A stretch of DNA of 64,000 nt from the NCBI GenBank assembly GCA_037892935.1, contig JAYXKI010000002.1, positions 992,001 through 1,056,000 on the forward strand, read 5' to 3'. Made by a program: the position numbers and the translations under genes. Origin of the DNA: Phlebopus portentosus. Taxonomy: Eukaryota > Basidiomycota > Agaricomycetes > Boletales > Boletinellaceae. Below the pieces are notes generated by a model that did no database searches, was not told where the DNA came from, and saw only the letters and a program-made list of their open reading frames with translations. Within the stretch, counting starts at the first letter, position 1. Each line of letters starts with the position of its first letter. Positions 12,412 to 23,551 of the stretch are shown one piece after another.

Positions 12412-13584
12412 TTAGTTAGCCAACCCATATTCCACATTTTTCTGCTGCGTTTCATAGATCTTCTCGAAAAGCGGATCATTGAAACTTCCTTTCGTGAACG
12501 GTGGTGGAGGTTCCGAAGGATGGTACCTCATCTCAGCAAAACCATCAGCACCATCACCATCAGGATCCAAGCTCTCTCTTGATGTCTGCGCTGCGAGAGG
12601 GTGTCGCAGAGGCGGAGGGGGTGCGGTGCTGCGAGGGATGTAGCGGTCTCGAAATTCCGCTGAGGCTGGAGTGCGTTTGCGCCGCCTGCGCCGAAGGAAA
12701 ATGATTGCGCCTAGGATGAGGAGAAGAATGAAGACTAGACCGCCGAGGACGCCGCCTACGATCGCTCCTGTTTTGTTTGAACCTGTGGCCGCTGTGACTT
12801 GCGAAGAAATACTAGGTGGAACGGAGGATTCGGCGATGAGACTGGAAAGAGTAGGAGTCAATGCCGGGAGTGTTGTTGATAAATCGGATGGTATATCACT
12901 GGCTGGGGGAGAGGCTGGTGCGCTGAAGAAAGAAAGTGTGAGTTGTTTGCCTTTGTAAAAAGAACGTTGTTTCCTGTAGACATACGTGCTGTCTGATCCT
13001 GCAGGTGTGCAGGTTGGAGACTGTGCATCATCACAAGTAGAACTCGATGAAGTTGACTGGCCTGCAGCTGTTAAATATGTTCAGTATTTATGCGCAGACA
13101 TAACGACTGCATCCATACATGTTGAAGTCGACACCATAGTCGTATCCTCAGTTTCCGTTGAACCAGGTGATGAAACTGGCCCGAGGTGCTCGCGGTTGCA
13201 GAGACCCCTTCTGAAGTTGGATTTTTCAATCCATCATGGATGATGCAGGTGTAACCACGACTTACCCGTATCTCCTGATGAAAACGAAGGCAGAATTGAA
13301 GTGCAAGGTGAAAGGGGACGGCAAGGTCCTTCATCACCATTACCATCCATTCCTTTCTCTTTGTAACGGCCACCGCGATGAGAAGAGCTGCCTCGTCCAC
13401 GCTGACGCTTCAGTCGTAGTGAGCGTATCGAAAGATTGGGAGCGAGCTGGACACGAAGGCATACAAGTGAGAACAAACGATGATATGGTCGTTTGGCACT
13501 CACAGCATCGAGGCCGCCGTCTGTTACATCAAAGAAGGCGTTGCGCCGCCCAACGGTCGCATAAAGTGCCCTGATGGATCCCAT
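12412..13584 (-). CDS. Single-pass membrane protein with Ser/Thr-rich stalk, N-terminus unresolved
   Basis: The 3' exon is clear: APASPPASDIPSDL, then a Ser/Thr-rich stretch ending TAATGSNKTGA, a transmembrane helix (IVGGVLGGLVFILLLILGAI) and a basic stop-transfer RRRRRKR, then a Pro-rich cytoplasmic tail ending KNVEYGLAN. This architecture matches fungal plasma-membrane sensor-like or SKG6/MID2-like proteins of unknown role. An upstream exon (about 12991-13065) adds AGQSTSSSSTCDDA, joined through a GTATGT..CAG intron with the frame kept. Further upstream (13080-13584) exon choice is unclear: Ser/Thr-rich peptides occur in two frames, and no signal peptide could be placed with confidence. The 5' limit given is the ATG at 13584 and may be wrong. 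Topology is firm, function unknown. Confidence 0.6.
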
Positions 13585-13843
13585 TATATTTCAAAAACAG
13601 CGACGCGTGCCGATTGCCAGCAGAATTAGCCCGAAGGAAAAAGCTGACCAGCAGCGCAGGTATAGGTATAAGAGGACAAGAAAGAAGTTGGATGGAAGCA
13701 AGATGCAACGATGGCCATCTGTGAGACTTGATGATGTTGCGAGGGAGAAAGCTACGATCAGAAAACAAATATTTTTTGCAGTTCAACTGAGCGCGCTCAT
13801 CATCTTTTTTCCATCAATTGATTAGATTATATCCGAAGATCAC

Positions 13844-14980
13844 ATGACTATGACGCGACGCGTTCTCAGAGTAAGTAAATCATCAATTCAGTTCTCTTTC
13901 ATGCTCTCGACTCGTCGTCTCGCTTGTCTATTTGGTACTTCAAGGCGTTTCTCGACAACTAGCTCTCCCAAAATGAAGGTCGTCCCTGTACCAGTGCGCT
14001 CTGATAACTATGCATACCTCCTCATTGACGACACCACAAATCAAGCAGCAGCAGTCGACCCATACGACATGAAGAAAGTACAAGCAGCCGCTGAGAAAGA
14101 GGGTGTTGAGATTGTCGCTAATCTCACAACACATCACCATTATGATCACAGTGGTGGTAACAAGGCATGCATCTCTATATCTTGATGCACTGCTCTAAAC
14201 TTACTCCTCACGTATATCCTAGGAGTTTGTACGTAGGACACCATAGAAAAACGAGATTGATCATCATCTGAGCACGTTCTTAGGCCGTTCTGTATCCAAA
14301 AGCACCGATTTATGGCGGTTCAGAGCAAGGATCAGCAAACACTATAGTAAAGGACAAGGTCGAGTTCTCCGTCTCAGAACAGCTGAACGTCAAGTGAGCC
14401 ACCACATCTTATCAGCCAACAGATTCTGATTGCCTCTCCCCTACCATCCTCTTTGATAAGATGCCTTGCGACACCCTGCCACACACAGGATTCTATCTGC
14501 TACTATGTGACAGACAAGGCTAACCCTGCGCAGCCTGGCGGAGTCTTCACGGGCGATACACTCTTCATAGCCGGATGCGGTCGCTTCTTCGAGGGCACCG
14601 CAGCTGAGATGCATCGCGCCCTATCCTACCTCGGAACGTTGCCAGACGAGACTGTTGTACTGAATGGTCACGAATACACGAAGAGCAATTTAGCTTTCGC
14701 AAAAAGCGTTGAGCCGAACGCGCCGGGAATGGCAAGGCTGCAGAAGATCGTCGACGAGAATGCCGTGACGACAGCAAAGACTACGATCGGAGATGAGAAG
14801 GAATGGAATCCCTTTATGCGACTCAAGACACCAGAGATACTGTAAGTCGTCTGCGTATCTAAAATACTTTACTTCTTACCAATTCTTCCCTTACCATACA
14901 GGGCATCGCTGGGCGTTTATGTGCAGATTTCCGAGGAAACCATTATAGACATACTCAGGACGATGAAGAACAAATTCTGA
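13844..14980 (+). CDS. GLO2: Hydroxyacylglutathione hydrolase (glyoxalase II)
   Basis: Metallo-beta-lactamase-fold enzyme that hydrolyses S-lactoylglutathione in methylglyoxal detoxification. Visible motifs: the di-metal site [11 protein letters not shown], then [20 protein letters not shown] (distal His), [18 protein letters not shown] (bridging Asp) and NGHEYTKSN. Three in-frame ATGs (13844, 13901, 13973) fit a mitochondrial form with a basic leader ([16 protein letters not shown]) and a cytosolic form from [16 protein letters not shown]. The exon ending at 14164 is followed by a GC..AG intron (14165-14222), a 6-nt exon GAGTTT (14223-14228) and another intron to 14283; this rebuilds the conserved [16 protein letters not shown]. 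The stop is TGA at 14978-14980 after RTMKNKF. Confidence 0.92.
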
Positions 14981-15248
14981 GGGTGCAGCTGAAAGACCTT
15001 GTGTGGGCTTGGATTTTTGTAGCGGTACGATGTTGAAGTCTTTGATGGTGGCTCAGTAATGTGTAATTCCGATGTGTCATCGGATGTATTGAATAGTCCG
15101 GATTGTAGCAATACTCGACAATTTCAATCGATAGCAGGAGAATCGAAATATAATTAGTGCATTACAAGTAATCAAAACCCGACTCTAACAGAACTCAAAG
15201 GCATGATAGTATCCGGATGCATAGCAAAAAATACGCTAGACCAAGCCG

Positions 15249-16197
15249 TTAGGTAGCCGTTCGCTTAACTAGGCCCATTACGGCCGTTCGCGCATATGGG
15301 ATGTACGAGAGTGTGTACCAAGTAAACGCCAAGAATTGAATAATCACGAAAACTATGACGTGAAAGGTCAGCGCAGTGTTTTATCCAGATTAGTATAAGA
15401 CTTACTGATGCAAAGAACCTGGATGGTGGGTAGCACGAGAGGAAAAGGAGGTTGCCTTGAGTAAATAGTAGGTCAGTAGGTGTGGACGACGTACCCCACT
15501 TCCGATGACAATCCCGCCCACAAAAATCAACGCTATAGAGACAAGGAAGACAAGCGTTGCAACGATGCGCACGGGTTTGAACATCTGCAAGCAACCACGG
15601 TCGGTCATTGGAGCGTACACAGCTCAGCCAACAGAGAGCGTACCAATTTTAATTGTTGCAAAAACTAAGCCGAAGTATCGTACCGCGATGAGCGCTTATT
15701 CGAAATGAAGATGAGAGACGTGGCATACCCCAATAACGAAACCAGTCCCGATGAGCGAGAGGATTGTGCCCATACCATACAGAACTTATAATCATTGTAG
15801 TCAGCTCGCAAACAGAACGAAAGATGGAAAGAATGTGAACACTCACGCCCGAAACTAACCCATCCTCCCAAAATCAAGAAAATCACACCAATAACACTGA
15901 GGATGAAGCCGATGACCGTGCTATCACACACAATGTTCCAACAGTTTCATCAATTCCGTCAAGTCCAATGCGATGCAACGAGTTGGGGATCATAGCAACA
16001 GACACGAAGTAGCACTTTATTCAGTCTCGCTTAGTGCGAACATAAAGAGACACTGACCATCCAATAAACCCATACAACCTCGTCGTCTTGCTAAGCTTAA
16101 ACCCAAACTTGCTGAACGCATCCTCGCCCTCGAAGAACTGGTTGTCGGGGATCACACCCGCCGCAGACTCGAGGTTTAACCAACCCTTGTTCGACAT
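15249..16197 (-). CDS. SFT2: SFT2-family vesicle transport protein
   Basis: Small tetraspanning Golgi protein of the SFT2 family, which acts in retrograde endosome-to-Golgi fusion. The N-terminus MSNKGWLNLESAAGVIP is cytoplasmic. It is followed by TTRLYGFIG and hydrophobic segments VIGFILSVIGVIFLILGG, GTILSLIGTGFVIG, RIVATLVFLVSIALIFVGG and VIIQFLAFTWYTLSYIPYAR. The last of these (WYTLSYIPYAR) is the family signature, as is MFKPVRIVATLVF. It is split into several small exons by introns of about 50-60 nt; the stop is TAA at 15251-15249 after LVKRTAT. It is the downstream-most of three minus-strand genes. SFT2 was preferred over GOT1 because GOT1 lacks the YSLSYIPYAR-like C-terminus. Confidence 0.88.
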
Positions 16198-16537
16198 GTC
16201 TCCTTCCGGACGAACACTTTATTTACCGAGGTAGATTGCAAGTAAACTGCTGCGCTTGATTTGCGATGTTGAAGGGCGGGAAACAAGTCGTGAGTGCTGT
16301 GCCAGCAGCTAACTTGAAACTGGACGTGCTGTTTGTAAGTAAACGATTCCCCGCTTGGACCCACAAGAGCTGCGCACACACAAGTCGCGCGACGCGTATT
16401 TTCCCACGATTCTAATTGTGTCGATTTACAACAAAATTAGGCGTGTAGCAGAAATAAATAAATACGAAACACTGGACCATAGCGGAGCTCTACAATAATA
16501 CTATTTCTGGTACGAAAGGTGGACTTATTAGGGAATT

Positions 16538-19221
16538 TCAATCACTCAGCAGAGCTTGAACGACGTTCGACACGCGGAGCTGGCGCAAGTCGGTGTATGT
16601 CTTCCAAGAACAAAAACGTCAGATTCAAAAGGATCCTTGAAGCGAAAATGTGCTTGCCTGTCCACAACCGACAAAGAGGATTGGTTGTCCAGTTACATAT
16701 GTCATCGACAGCGCCGCACCAACCTAAGTGCGTAACATAAAATCCTAAGCAGCTTTCTGCAAGCGAGCAAAAGGCAGCTCGACTCACTTTATCATCAACT
16801 GTGTCCCACTTAGTGACAAGCATACCATCAATGCCGCGACCTCTTCCCATCGCACCAGATGCGGAAGAGAAGTCGCGTAGAGCACGGTCAAACTTGGACA
16901 GTTGGTCGACTGCTTCATTGCCTACGAGTGCCTCGCCGACGAATATAATCTTGTCCGGATTGTTCGTCGCGACGAGCTAAAGAAAGGAAGTATAGGATGA
17001 ATGATTGAATGTTTCACGGATGCAATGAGAAGAGCTACCTTAGCAAGGGCACGCATTAAAGGCTGTAAAACGAGATATTAAGCGATGAAAAGCAGCTTCA
17101 GATAGTCTGAGAGCTTACCTCGTTGTCCTGCATACGTCCAGCAGTGTCGATAAGGACAATGTCGAAATCGTGATCCTTGGCTAATTCAAGGATCTGTTAG
17201 TTTGCCTTTTCAATTTAATGTTTGATCAGAAAAAACGGTTACCATAAGAAATGGCTTCCCTGGCAATGCCAGCTGCATCTTTTCCATATCCTCTCTCGAA
17301 AAGCTCGACGCCGCCTTTTCCATCCGGACCATTAACATCCAGCATCCCTAGGTTACGAACATGAACTCGTAGCTGCTCAACGGCACCGCTCCTAAAAGGA
17401 TATCAGAATCACCCTGGTTAACTCACAGATAGCGTAACAGGTTCCGCACCGGAATGTATCACAAGCAGCTATCAAGACCTTGAAGCCATTCTGAATCAAC
17501 CAAAAGCAGACTTTGGACAAGTTTGTGCTCTTCCCAACCCCATTGACACCGACGAATACAAAGCTATACGGCGAGCGCTGTTGAGTCGAAGGCAGAGGTG
17601 ATGACAACTTCGTCCGAATCGACAATAGCAGATCAGTTGAAGTATTCGGCGTTAAAATGCGCGTCAGTGACTTGGAAAGTGCTTGTCGCACAGTTGCGCT
17701 GATGGCTAAATCTGTATGTTAGTTTTTTTGCAGTAGCCCTTTGGAAACGAAACTTTACTTTGGAAGCCTCCGACCTTCTTCCCTACCAGTCCCTCTCCGA
17801 CACCCTCGCATATCTTATCAGCTATCTCCTTTGCCACATTCTTCTTCATGAGATGCTGCTTCATGCCCTCGAGCACTGGTTTCAAGTCGCTTTCCGTAAG
17901 GACCTTAGAGCCGGTCAGGCGGGCAAATATTGAACCAAGAGAACCCAGTGACCCATTGGACTGCGCTTTCTGAGATTGCTGTTGAGCAGCCAGCGTACGG
18001 GAGACGAAATCGCTGGTATCATCACCCTTTGTAAACTCCCAATCCTTCACTTCATATAGCCCATCTTTTCCGCGTGTTCCCAGCGAAGCTTTGTCGACGA
18101 GCGCAGCAAGGTCTAGAGATGCAGAGCCCTTGCCGGAGTCTGGCTGGGCTGCAAATTTTTCTTCACTGAAATCCAAAGCTTCCATGTCGGCTTCAGTAGG
18201 TTCTTGGTCTCCCCATTTACGCTGTGATTTTGCCTTTGTCTTCTTTTTGGATGGGGTGTCGGAGCTGACCAGACAGATCAGTTGGTACACTCTGCGACTC
18301 TATGGGCAGTTACGAACTCTGACGCGTGAAGGGTGTCCCTTCCACTTCTAGACTCCATACGCCCCATCCCCCGGCGCCGGCCTTTCCCTCTCAGCCTATT
18401 CTTCAAAGCCTGCACGTTACGAGATATCTGCTGTTCATCGAGAGGGACATCGGCTGAGATGGCTGGCTCTGAAAACATTTAAGCATAGGGTCAAAGCACA
18501 AAGCCTTCCTCCAAGACATACCGGTAGCTTCGTCGGAAGATGGAGTAATTGGAGGTTCGACACGAGCTGTAGATCTCGCTTTCGACTTTCTTTCCTGCAG
18601 TCAGACTTGATAAGTAGTTCCAACAGAGAGGAAGTCAGTACTTACGTGCACAGACTTCTCTTCTAGCCCTCTGAGTACTTTATCAAACACCTTATCCCAA
18701 CCTTCGAGTGCTTTTGCAAAATCCCATTTACTAGCCAGTGAAGACACGGTCCGCGAGGACTTGTTCAAGGAGTGCAGAGAAGCAACAAATGTCGCAAGGA
18801 ACGGCTCGAAGAGCTTCACAAAGAGAACTTTAATAGCCGTGAGTAGGTCTTCTACGTAGGTGAGTTGTAAGATGCGCTGGTAAGCAACCTGGAAGTGACG
18901 CAATAAATTCCAATTAGTTAAGGCAAACTCATCACAGATAACGTACGACGAAAATGAGTTCAAGCTCGTTCACGAAGGTCCATCGAATAGCATAACCATC
19001 CTTCTCATATTTATCCTCTCCACTTCGTCCTTCAATGAGAACCTCACGAATGAGAGAGTTAACTGGTGAAGTCGCTGGATTGGACACAACTTGCGCAGCC
19101 GTTGGAGTGAATGAACGAGACCATAGAACAAGTCCTCCTGAGACCAAAATTTAGTTATTCTTCAACTAGAATATTTTAGGAATTACGAACCCTTGTGGGA
19201 TATCGAGCAATGGTCGAGCAT
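16538..19221 (-). CDS. SRP101: Signal recognition particle receptor alpha subunit
   Basis: ER-bound GTPase that docks ribosome-SRP complexes for co-translational targeting. The short first exon [11 protein letters not shown] joins in frame to [12 protein letters not shown], the conserved longin-like SRX N-terminus that binds SRPR beta. A charged linker ([20 protein letters not shown]) precedes the N domain ([20 protein letters not shown]) and the G domain: GVNGVGKST (G1), [27 protein letters not shown] (G3), TKWDTVDDK (G4, with Trp where Phe is usual) and the C-terminal [20 protein letters not shown]. The stop TGA follows VQALLSD. Length of about 640 residues is normal for the family. Many short introns. 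Assignment is firm. Confidence 0.94.
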
Positions 19222-19509
19222 GGTGTAGCAAGCAAACTACAAGGACGAGACGCGGCACACACACACAAGAAGATCGCTGCGCTGCAGAGGGACCCGACAC
19301 AGCCACATGTATATAAACAACGGCACTGAAGTATTGGAAGTCTGTTTTATGGCAGTAAACTGAGGTATATCATGCAGTCAACTATGAAGCGATAAATATG
19401 CTACATTGGATAAGATTGCATGTTCTATTTGATACACAAGGCTTGGAAGACCTTGAGGAAATTATATCGTCGAGAACAAATAACCGTGTTGTGTACATAC
19501 TTCCCATAG

Positions 19510-20554
19510 CTAAACACCAGCCCCATTGCTCTTCATGTGCTTCTCCAACCACCTTCGAACATCCTTTTTAGACAGTAGACCCATCGGCCTTGCGGAATCC
19601 TCCACGCTTCTCTGCCGATATAATCGCATGATATAACCTGCAACACTCCAGACGTCTTCCCATTCCGCGTCGAAAAGCACCCACCAGCAATTTGGCGGTT
19701 GTGAAGGCAAAGGAATGCGAAGATGCCGAGTCGAAAGAAGTATAGCCGCACACACTATCGTCGGAACGGGATATAGAGCATAGACAGGTGTCTGTAGTCT
19801 GAAAGCTAAGTATGAGTACAAGAAAAGCATGTCGATCTTTATACGACGCACGCATCGTTGAGATATCCCCATGCCTTTTGCGAGACGTCTTCTCGGTTTA
19901 TGAGGTTAAGCACACGCAGGTAATTCACTAGTGTGCCATACGGAAGAGTAACGAGTACATTGAAGCCGAGTCGCTTGAGGATCTGCATTTCCGCAACGAC
20001 CAGTGCATCTTTCAAGTCATAAAATGCTTGAGCGAAATAGCTCATAGGGGTGTATTTGAATTCCGGGATCACTGCAGGGACGTCATTGTCCGAGTTTGCC
20101 ATGGCTTTACGCTGGTGAGCCGCTCGTTGAAGTAGAAGGTCGTACACGTTGATGAGATCCCGCATCCTGACCGGACATTCTTCAAGTTTGGACGCGAGGT
20201 ACAGAGCACCCATACCAATATCCTGAACTCGATTCGCATGACAAGCTTTTAATAAACATAGGATCTTATACTTACAGCGATGCCGAAGTTCTTCATCGAG
20301 GAAACATACCAGAATCGATGGAAGAGGATTTGGGCAGTAGCCATAGCCACCTGCTTTCTACACAAAATCAGTTCAACAGGCAGGCTTGGAATAAATCTTC
20401 AGGCTGACTGTTTCAGGAGAACACCAGCTTGTTGTATAAGCTTGCATCCATACGCACGCAAGTCTTCTTCGAGTTCAGCTGGGATACCATCTTCGCGAGA
20501 TGGTGTGCGCTCTATTTGTGACAAGGAAGCCAGTGGATATAGAGCATTCGACAT
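19510..20554 (-). CDS. Cyclin L-like cyclin
   Basis: Cyclin-box protein most like cyclin L, the partner of CDK11/CDK12-type kinases in transcription and pre-mRNA splicing. The N-terminus MSNALYPLASLSQIERTPSR leads to KQVAMATAQILFHRFWY, MGALYLASKLEECPVRMRDL and INVYDLL (first cyclin box), then LKRLGFNVLVTLPYGTLVNY and QKAWGYLNDA. The second box has CAAILLSTRHLRIPLP, typical of cyclin L. It ends in KKDVRRWLEKHMKSNGAGV without the long Arg/Ser tail of animal cyclin L. Introns are short; the acceptor before the 3' exons restores LNDA..LQTPVYALYP. It could alternatively be called a cyclin K/T relative, but the LASKLEE and RIPLP stretches favour L. Confidence 0.87.
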
Positions 20555-22033
20555 GCTCTCCGTCTCGGGCTATCATCAATAGCACCTGAGCGCACCAACC
20601 GTATTTGATGTTCACGGTGAAGACGAAAAATCCTTTCAATTCAATTCAAGTTCACGAGTGAGAATCACGTGGCATAAAATGTCCATCCCTAAACTCAAAG
20701 TTGCTTTTACTGGTGACTGGCATTCTCTATATCACATGTGCGCCGAGAAATTTGTGTCGGAGCTTTTATATTTTCCATATAAGGTGCAAAATGTCGATCT
20801 CAGTTGTCCACTTTCTTGAATGATGGATGCACAGTGCTCAATGCTCCCAAACATCAAGAAGTGGGATCTTTGAGTTCATAATGATATGTAAATGGGATGA
20901 AATGGTATAATATGGCATTTGCCAGTCTATCTCATTAAAATACATGACCAATATGAAAGATATTATGACTGGTGATCATACTGAAGCTATATTTCCCTGA
21001 ATTTGAATGGTCAGACCTTTAGGAGAAAAATTAGGACTCTCATGCCTCAATATGAGCACATGAAATGGTTCTGGAAGACTTTTGCAGCATCAAAAAATTG
21101 TAGGGAGAGTCGGCTTTTTGTCTTTCCAAAACTCAATATTTCATTGCAAAAAGTACCTGGAAGCAGTTTAATCTTTCCCAGAAACCTTATTGTATGTATA
21201 TATGTACTATATTTATGTCAGAAGAAATTGTTTCTTGTCCGGTATATGTCAATTCAAGCACTTTCACCATGAAAGTTCAAGTCACATGACCGATAATTTC
21301 CTTTTCTAACTCTTCATCCCTCAAGAAGATAATTCTCCTTCGCTCGATCGCAACCAAGAATCATCACCAGAAATGCTTCATTGGTATTTTATGGTCCTAA
21401 TCTTCAAATTGTTGAAAAAAAATTTTCAAGGATTTGCTTGGTTCTTTCAATATTGCTTGTGACTATGCCACAGCGGGCAGAATTCTGTTTCTGAGCCGCT
21501 TAAATAGGAAACAGAATTGGAAAGCTCGCCTCTGATTGGCTGGATTCCAGTTCCGGATCAAGTTTTTGAGGCTCGGAAAAAGGGTTTTGCCCCAGGTGTG
21601 CTGTATCTCACTCATTTTTCAGAAAATTTTTGATATTTTCAATACAATATATACCACCAGCTCAGAAATGCACAAATCAGAATTTTTCTGGCCATAACTA
21701 TGTGTGGTACAGGTCTTTGTATGCATGGTAAGTCAGACTCAAAAAGTGGAGAATAAGCGAGTCGCGGCATCTCATCGGCATGTGATGCCGGGGCCCGTGG
21801 GAATAAACATTTTTACATGGGGATTGCCAGTCACCACTTTTACACTTCTGTCTCAACATCCAGGACGAATTCAAGGGAACTCAGGAGGTGCTCTGGAATT
21901 TGTAGATATTCCAAAGTACAGTATTCGGGTGCACCTGGCTTCCTCATTGATTCGCAATTTTAAAGACCTGCCTCGAGCCACACATCCTTCAAGATTGAGC
22001 CATCTACCCACAGCTTAGAGCTCGACGGATCCT
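20555..22033. other. AT-rich intergenic gap with a MITE copy
   Basis: About 1.5 kb between the cyclin L start and the next plus-strand gene. The section 20640-21700 is noticeably more AT-rich than its neighbours. The only feature recognised is the inverted-repeat element at 21469-21600. Frames such as 21003-21272 and 21704-22018 lack any family motif and are not called as genes. Confidence 0.5.
21469..21600. mobile_element. 132-bp MITE-like element, copy 2
   Basis: Same element as at 3391-3520 and in the same orientation. It begins CACAGCGGGCAGAA and ends GCCCCAGGTGTG, so the outer inverted repeat is partly decayed. The inner part is well kept (TTTCTGAGCC near the left end against GGCTCGGAAAA near the right). 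Inside the left half, TTCTGTTTC and GAAACAGAA form a 9-bp inverted repeat. The core from TCTGAGCCGCTTA to GATTGGCTGG is almost identical to copy 1. Neighbouring sequence shows no similarity to that of copy 1. Confidence 0.75.
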
Positions 22034-23551
22034 ATGTCTAACGATGAACGAGAAGGAGGAGAAATAACAGAGCCCGAAAGCCCGCGGGAAAAGGGCTCTC
22101 GAGACCAGCGCAATTATAGGGATCGTGATAGGGAACGCCCACCCCGAGATGACGTGTACGTATCTCGTGGAGCATACGACCGTCAGGAACGTCACTGGGA
22201 CAAAGAAAGGGACAGAGACAGAGACAGAGACAGAGACAGAGACAGAAGAAGAGATAGCTACTATGGTCGTAGAGACGACCGCGAATGGACGCGTGATACA
22301 GGTCGAGGAGGATATTATCGCGATGAACGGAGAGGATGGAGGGATGACAGAGATCGGGATCGTGATATGGGTCGCGACAGATATTATGACCGGGATCGGG
22401 ACCGGGAAAATAGAAAAACTTATGAACGTCCGCGACACAGGGATGACTGGACTAGGGACGACAGAAGACATGGTGACCCATATGAAAGAAGACCAGACCG
22501 GGATGTGTATCGACGAGGTAGATACGTCCTTTCGTTTGCAGCTTCTTTCACTTATTTGGCGCTGCTTGAAGATGTAGGCATGGAAGATCAATACAGACCT
22601 CGTCGGCGTACTTCTCCGGAACCACCTTATCGTACTGAGCGCAGAAGGAGCGCCAGCAGGTCCAGAGACGACGGTGGCTCGCGAAATCAGCGAAGGCGTG
22701 AAGATAGTCTTGACTCTAGACAATCTGGCCCTCGTCGCGGTGGGGACGATTGGGAAAGGCCTAGTCATGTGTACCGGAAGCGGGAGCGATCTCGTTCTCC
22801 AGTGGGCCATGATGGTCGTACCCAAAGACGTCCTAGGACGAACAGTCCCAGTCCCGGTCCGACTGCTTCTCGACGAAGGAGTCCGTCTGCTGTGCCCTTG
22901 ACTCATAGGCAAGAGGAGAAGTTGCCTGAACATGTGGTATCCCAGCCTCGAGGCTGTGATGAGCCGCCATCAAAGACTTCACCTTCGAGGGAACGTTATG
23001 TGGCCTCTGCGCATATTGACACAAATTCAAGAGAAAAACTGGACAACGCTGCAGCTCCATCTCGGCACTCGCCTGCTCCAGTTGCATCTGCTGAAAAGTT
23101 TGCGTCACCTGGAAAGGCAAGACGCCCGACAACTGTGATTTCTGAGCGAGCAGAAGATGCATCTGTACAGTCTCCGACAAAGACGTCGAGAACTCCTATT
23201 ACTCCATCGGCTCCTCGCTTTGGAGCGTACGCGCAACCTCCGCGCAGACGTAGTCCGAAGATTCCAGAATGGCAGCGCCCGCTTAAGAGTGATAAATTTC
23301 AGCGATTTTCAGTTGTAGGTCATTTTCCCTTGATAGCCTAGGATGCAGGATGCAAGCGTCCGACTAATCGTATCACGTAGTTCGGCCACCACAGAGAAGA
23401 GCGCCTCGAATTGTACGCAGAATACGCACGTTCAAGCGCTGAACTGCATCGGACAAAGCTCGAGGCCGAAATTTCGGCAATTGAGCTCCGTTCTGTCGAG
23501 CTACGGAGAATATTCGCGGAGCAACAGCGACAGCGTGCACTGGAAGCCTGA
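22034..23551 (+). CDS. Arg/Asp- and Ser/Arg-rich nuclear-type protein
   Basis: Low-complexity, strongly charged protein. Residues about 20-170 are dominated by RD/RE dipeptides (DRDRDRDRDRDRRRDSYYGR), then SR-type stretches (RRRSASRSRDDGG, RKRERSRSPVG) and proline-directed SP sites. A short C-terminal helix follows after one or two introns: FGHHREERLELYAEYAR and SAIELRSVELRRIFAEQQRQ, ending ALEA before TGA at 23549-23551. An intron of about 60 nt near 22517-22577 is likely. Such composition is seen in splicing-associated proteins (SRRM, U1-70K-tail-like), but no RNA-binding domain is visible, so the role is inferred from composition only. An 8-bp perfect hairpin lies 40 bp past the stop. Confidence 0.7.
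22211..22246 (+). repeat. (GACAGA)6 coding hexanucleotide repeat
   Basis: Six uninterrupted copies of GACAGA encode alternating Asp-Arg within the RD-rich domain. A perfect repeat at nucleotide level, not only at protein level, suggests recent slippage expansion. Confidence 0.9.

Noticed and set aside
22004..22933. 309-codon minus-strand frame opposite the RS-like gene
   Set aside because: It is the antisense shadow of the repetitive GAC/AGA-rich coding sequence; the Ile/Ser/Val repeats mirror the RD repeats.
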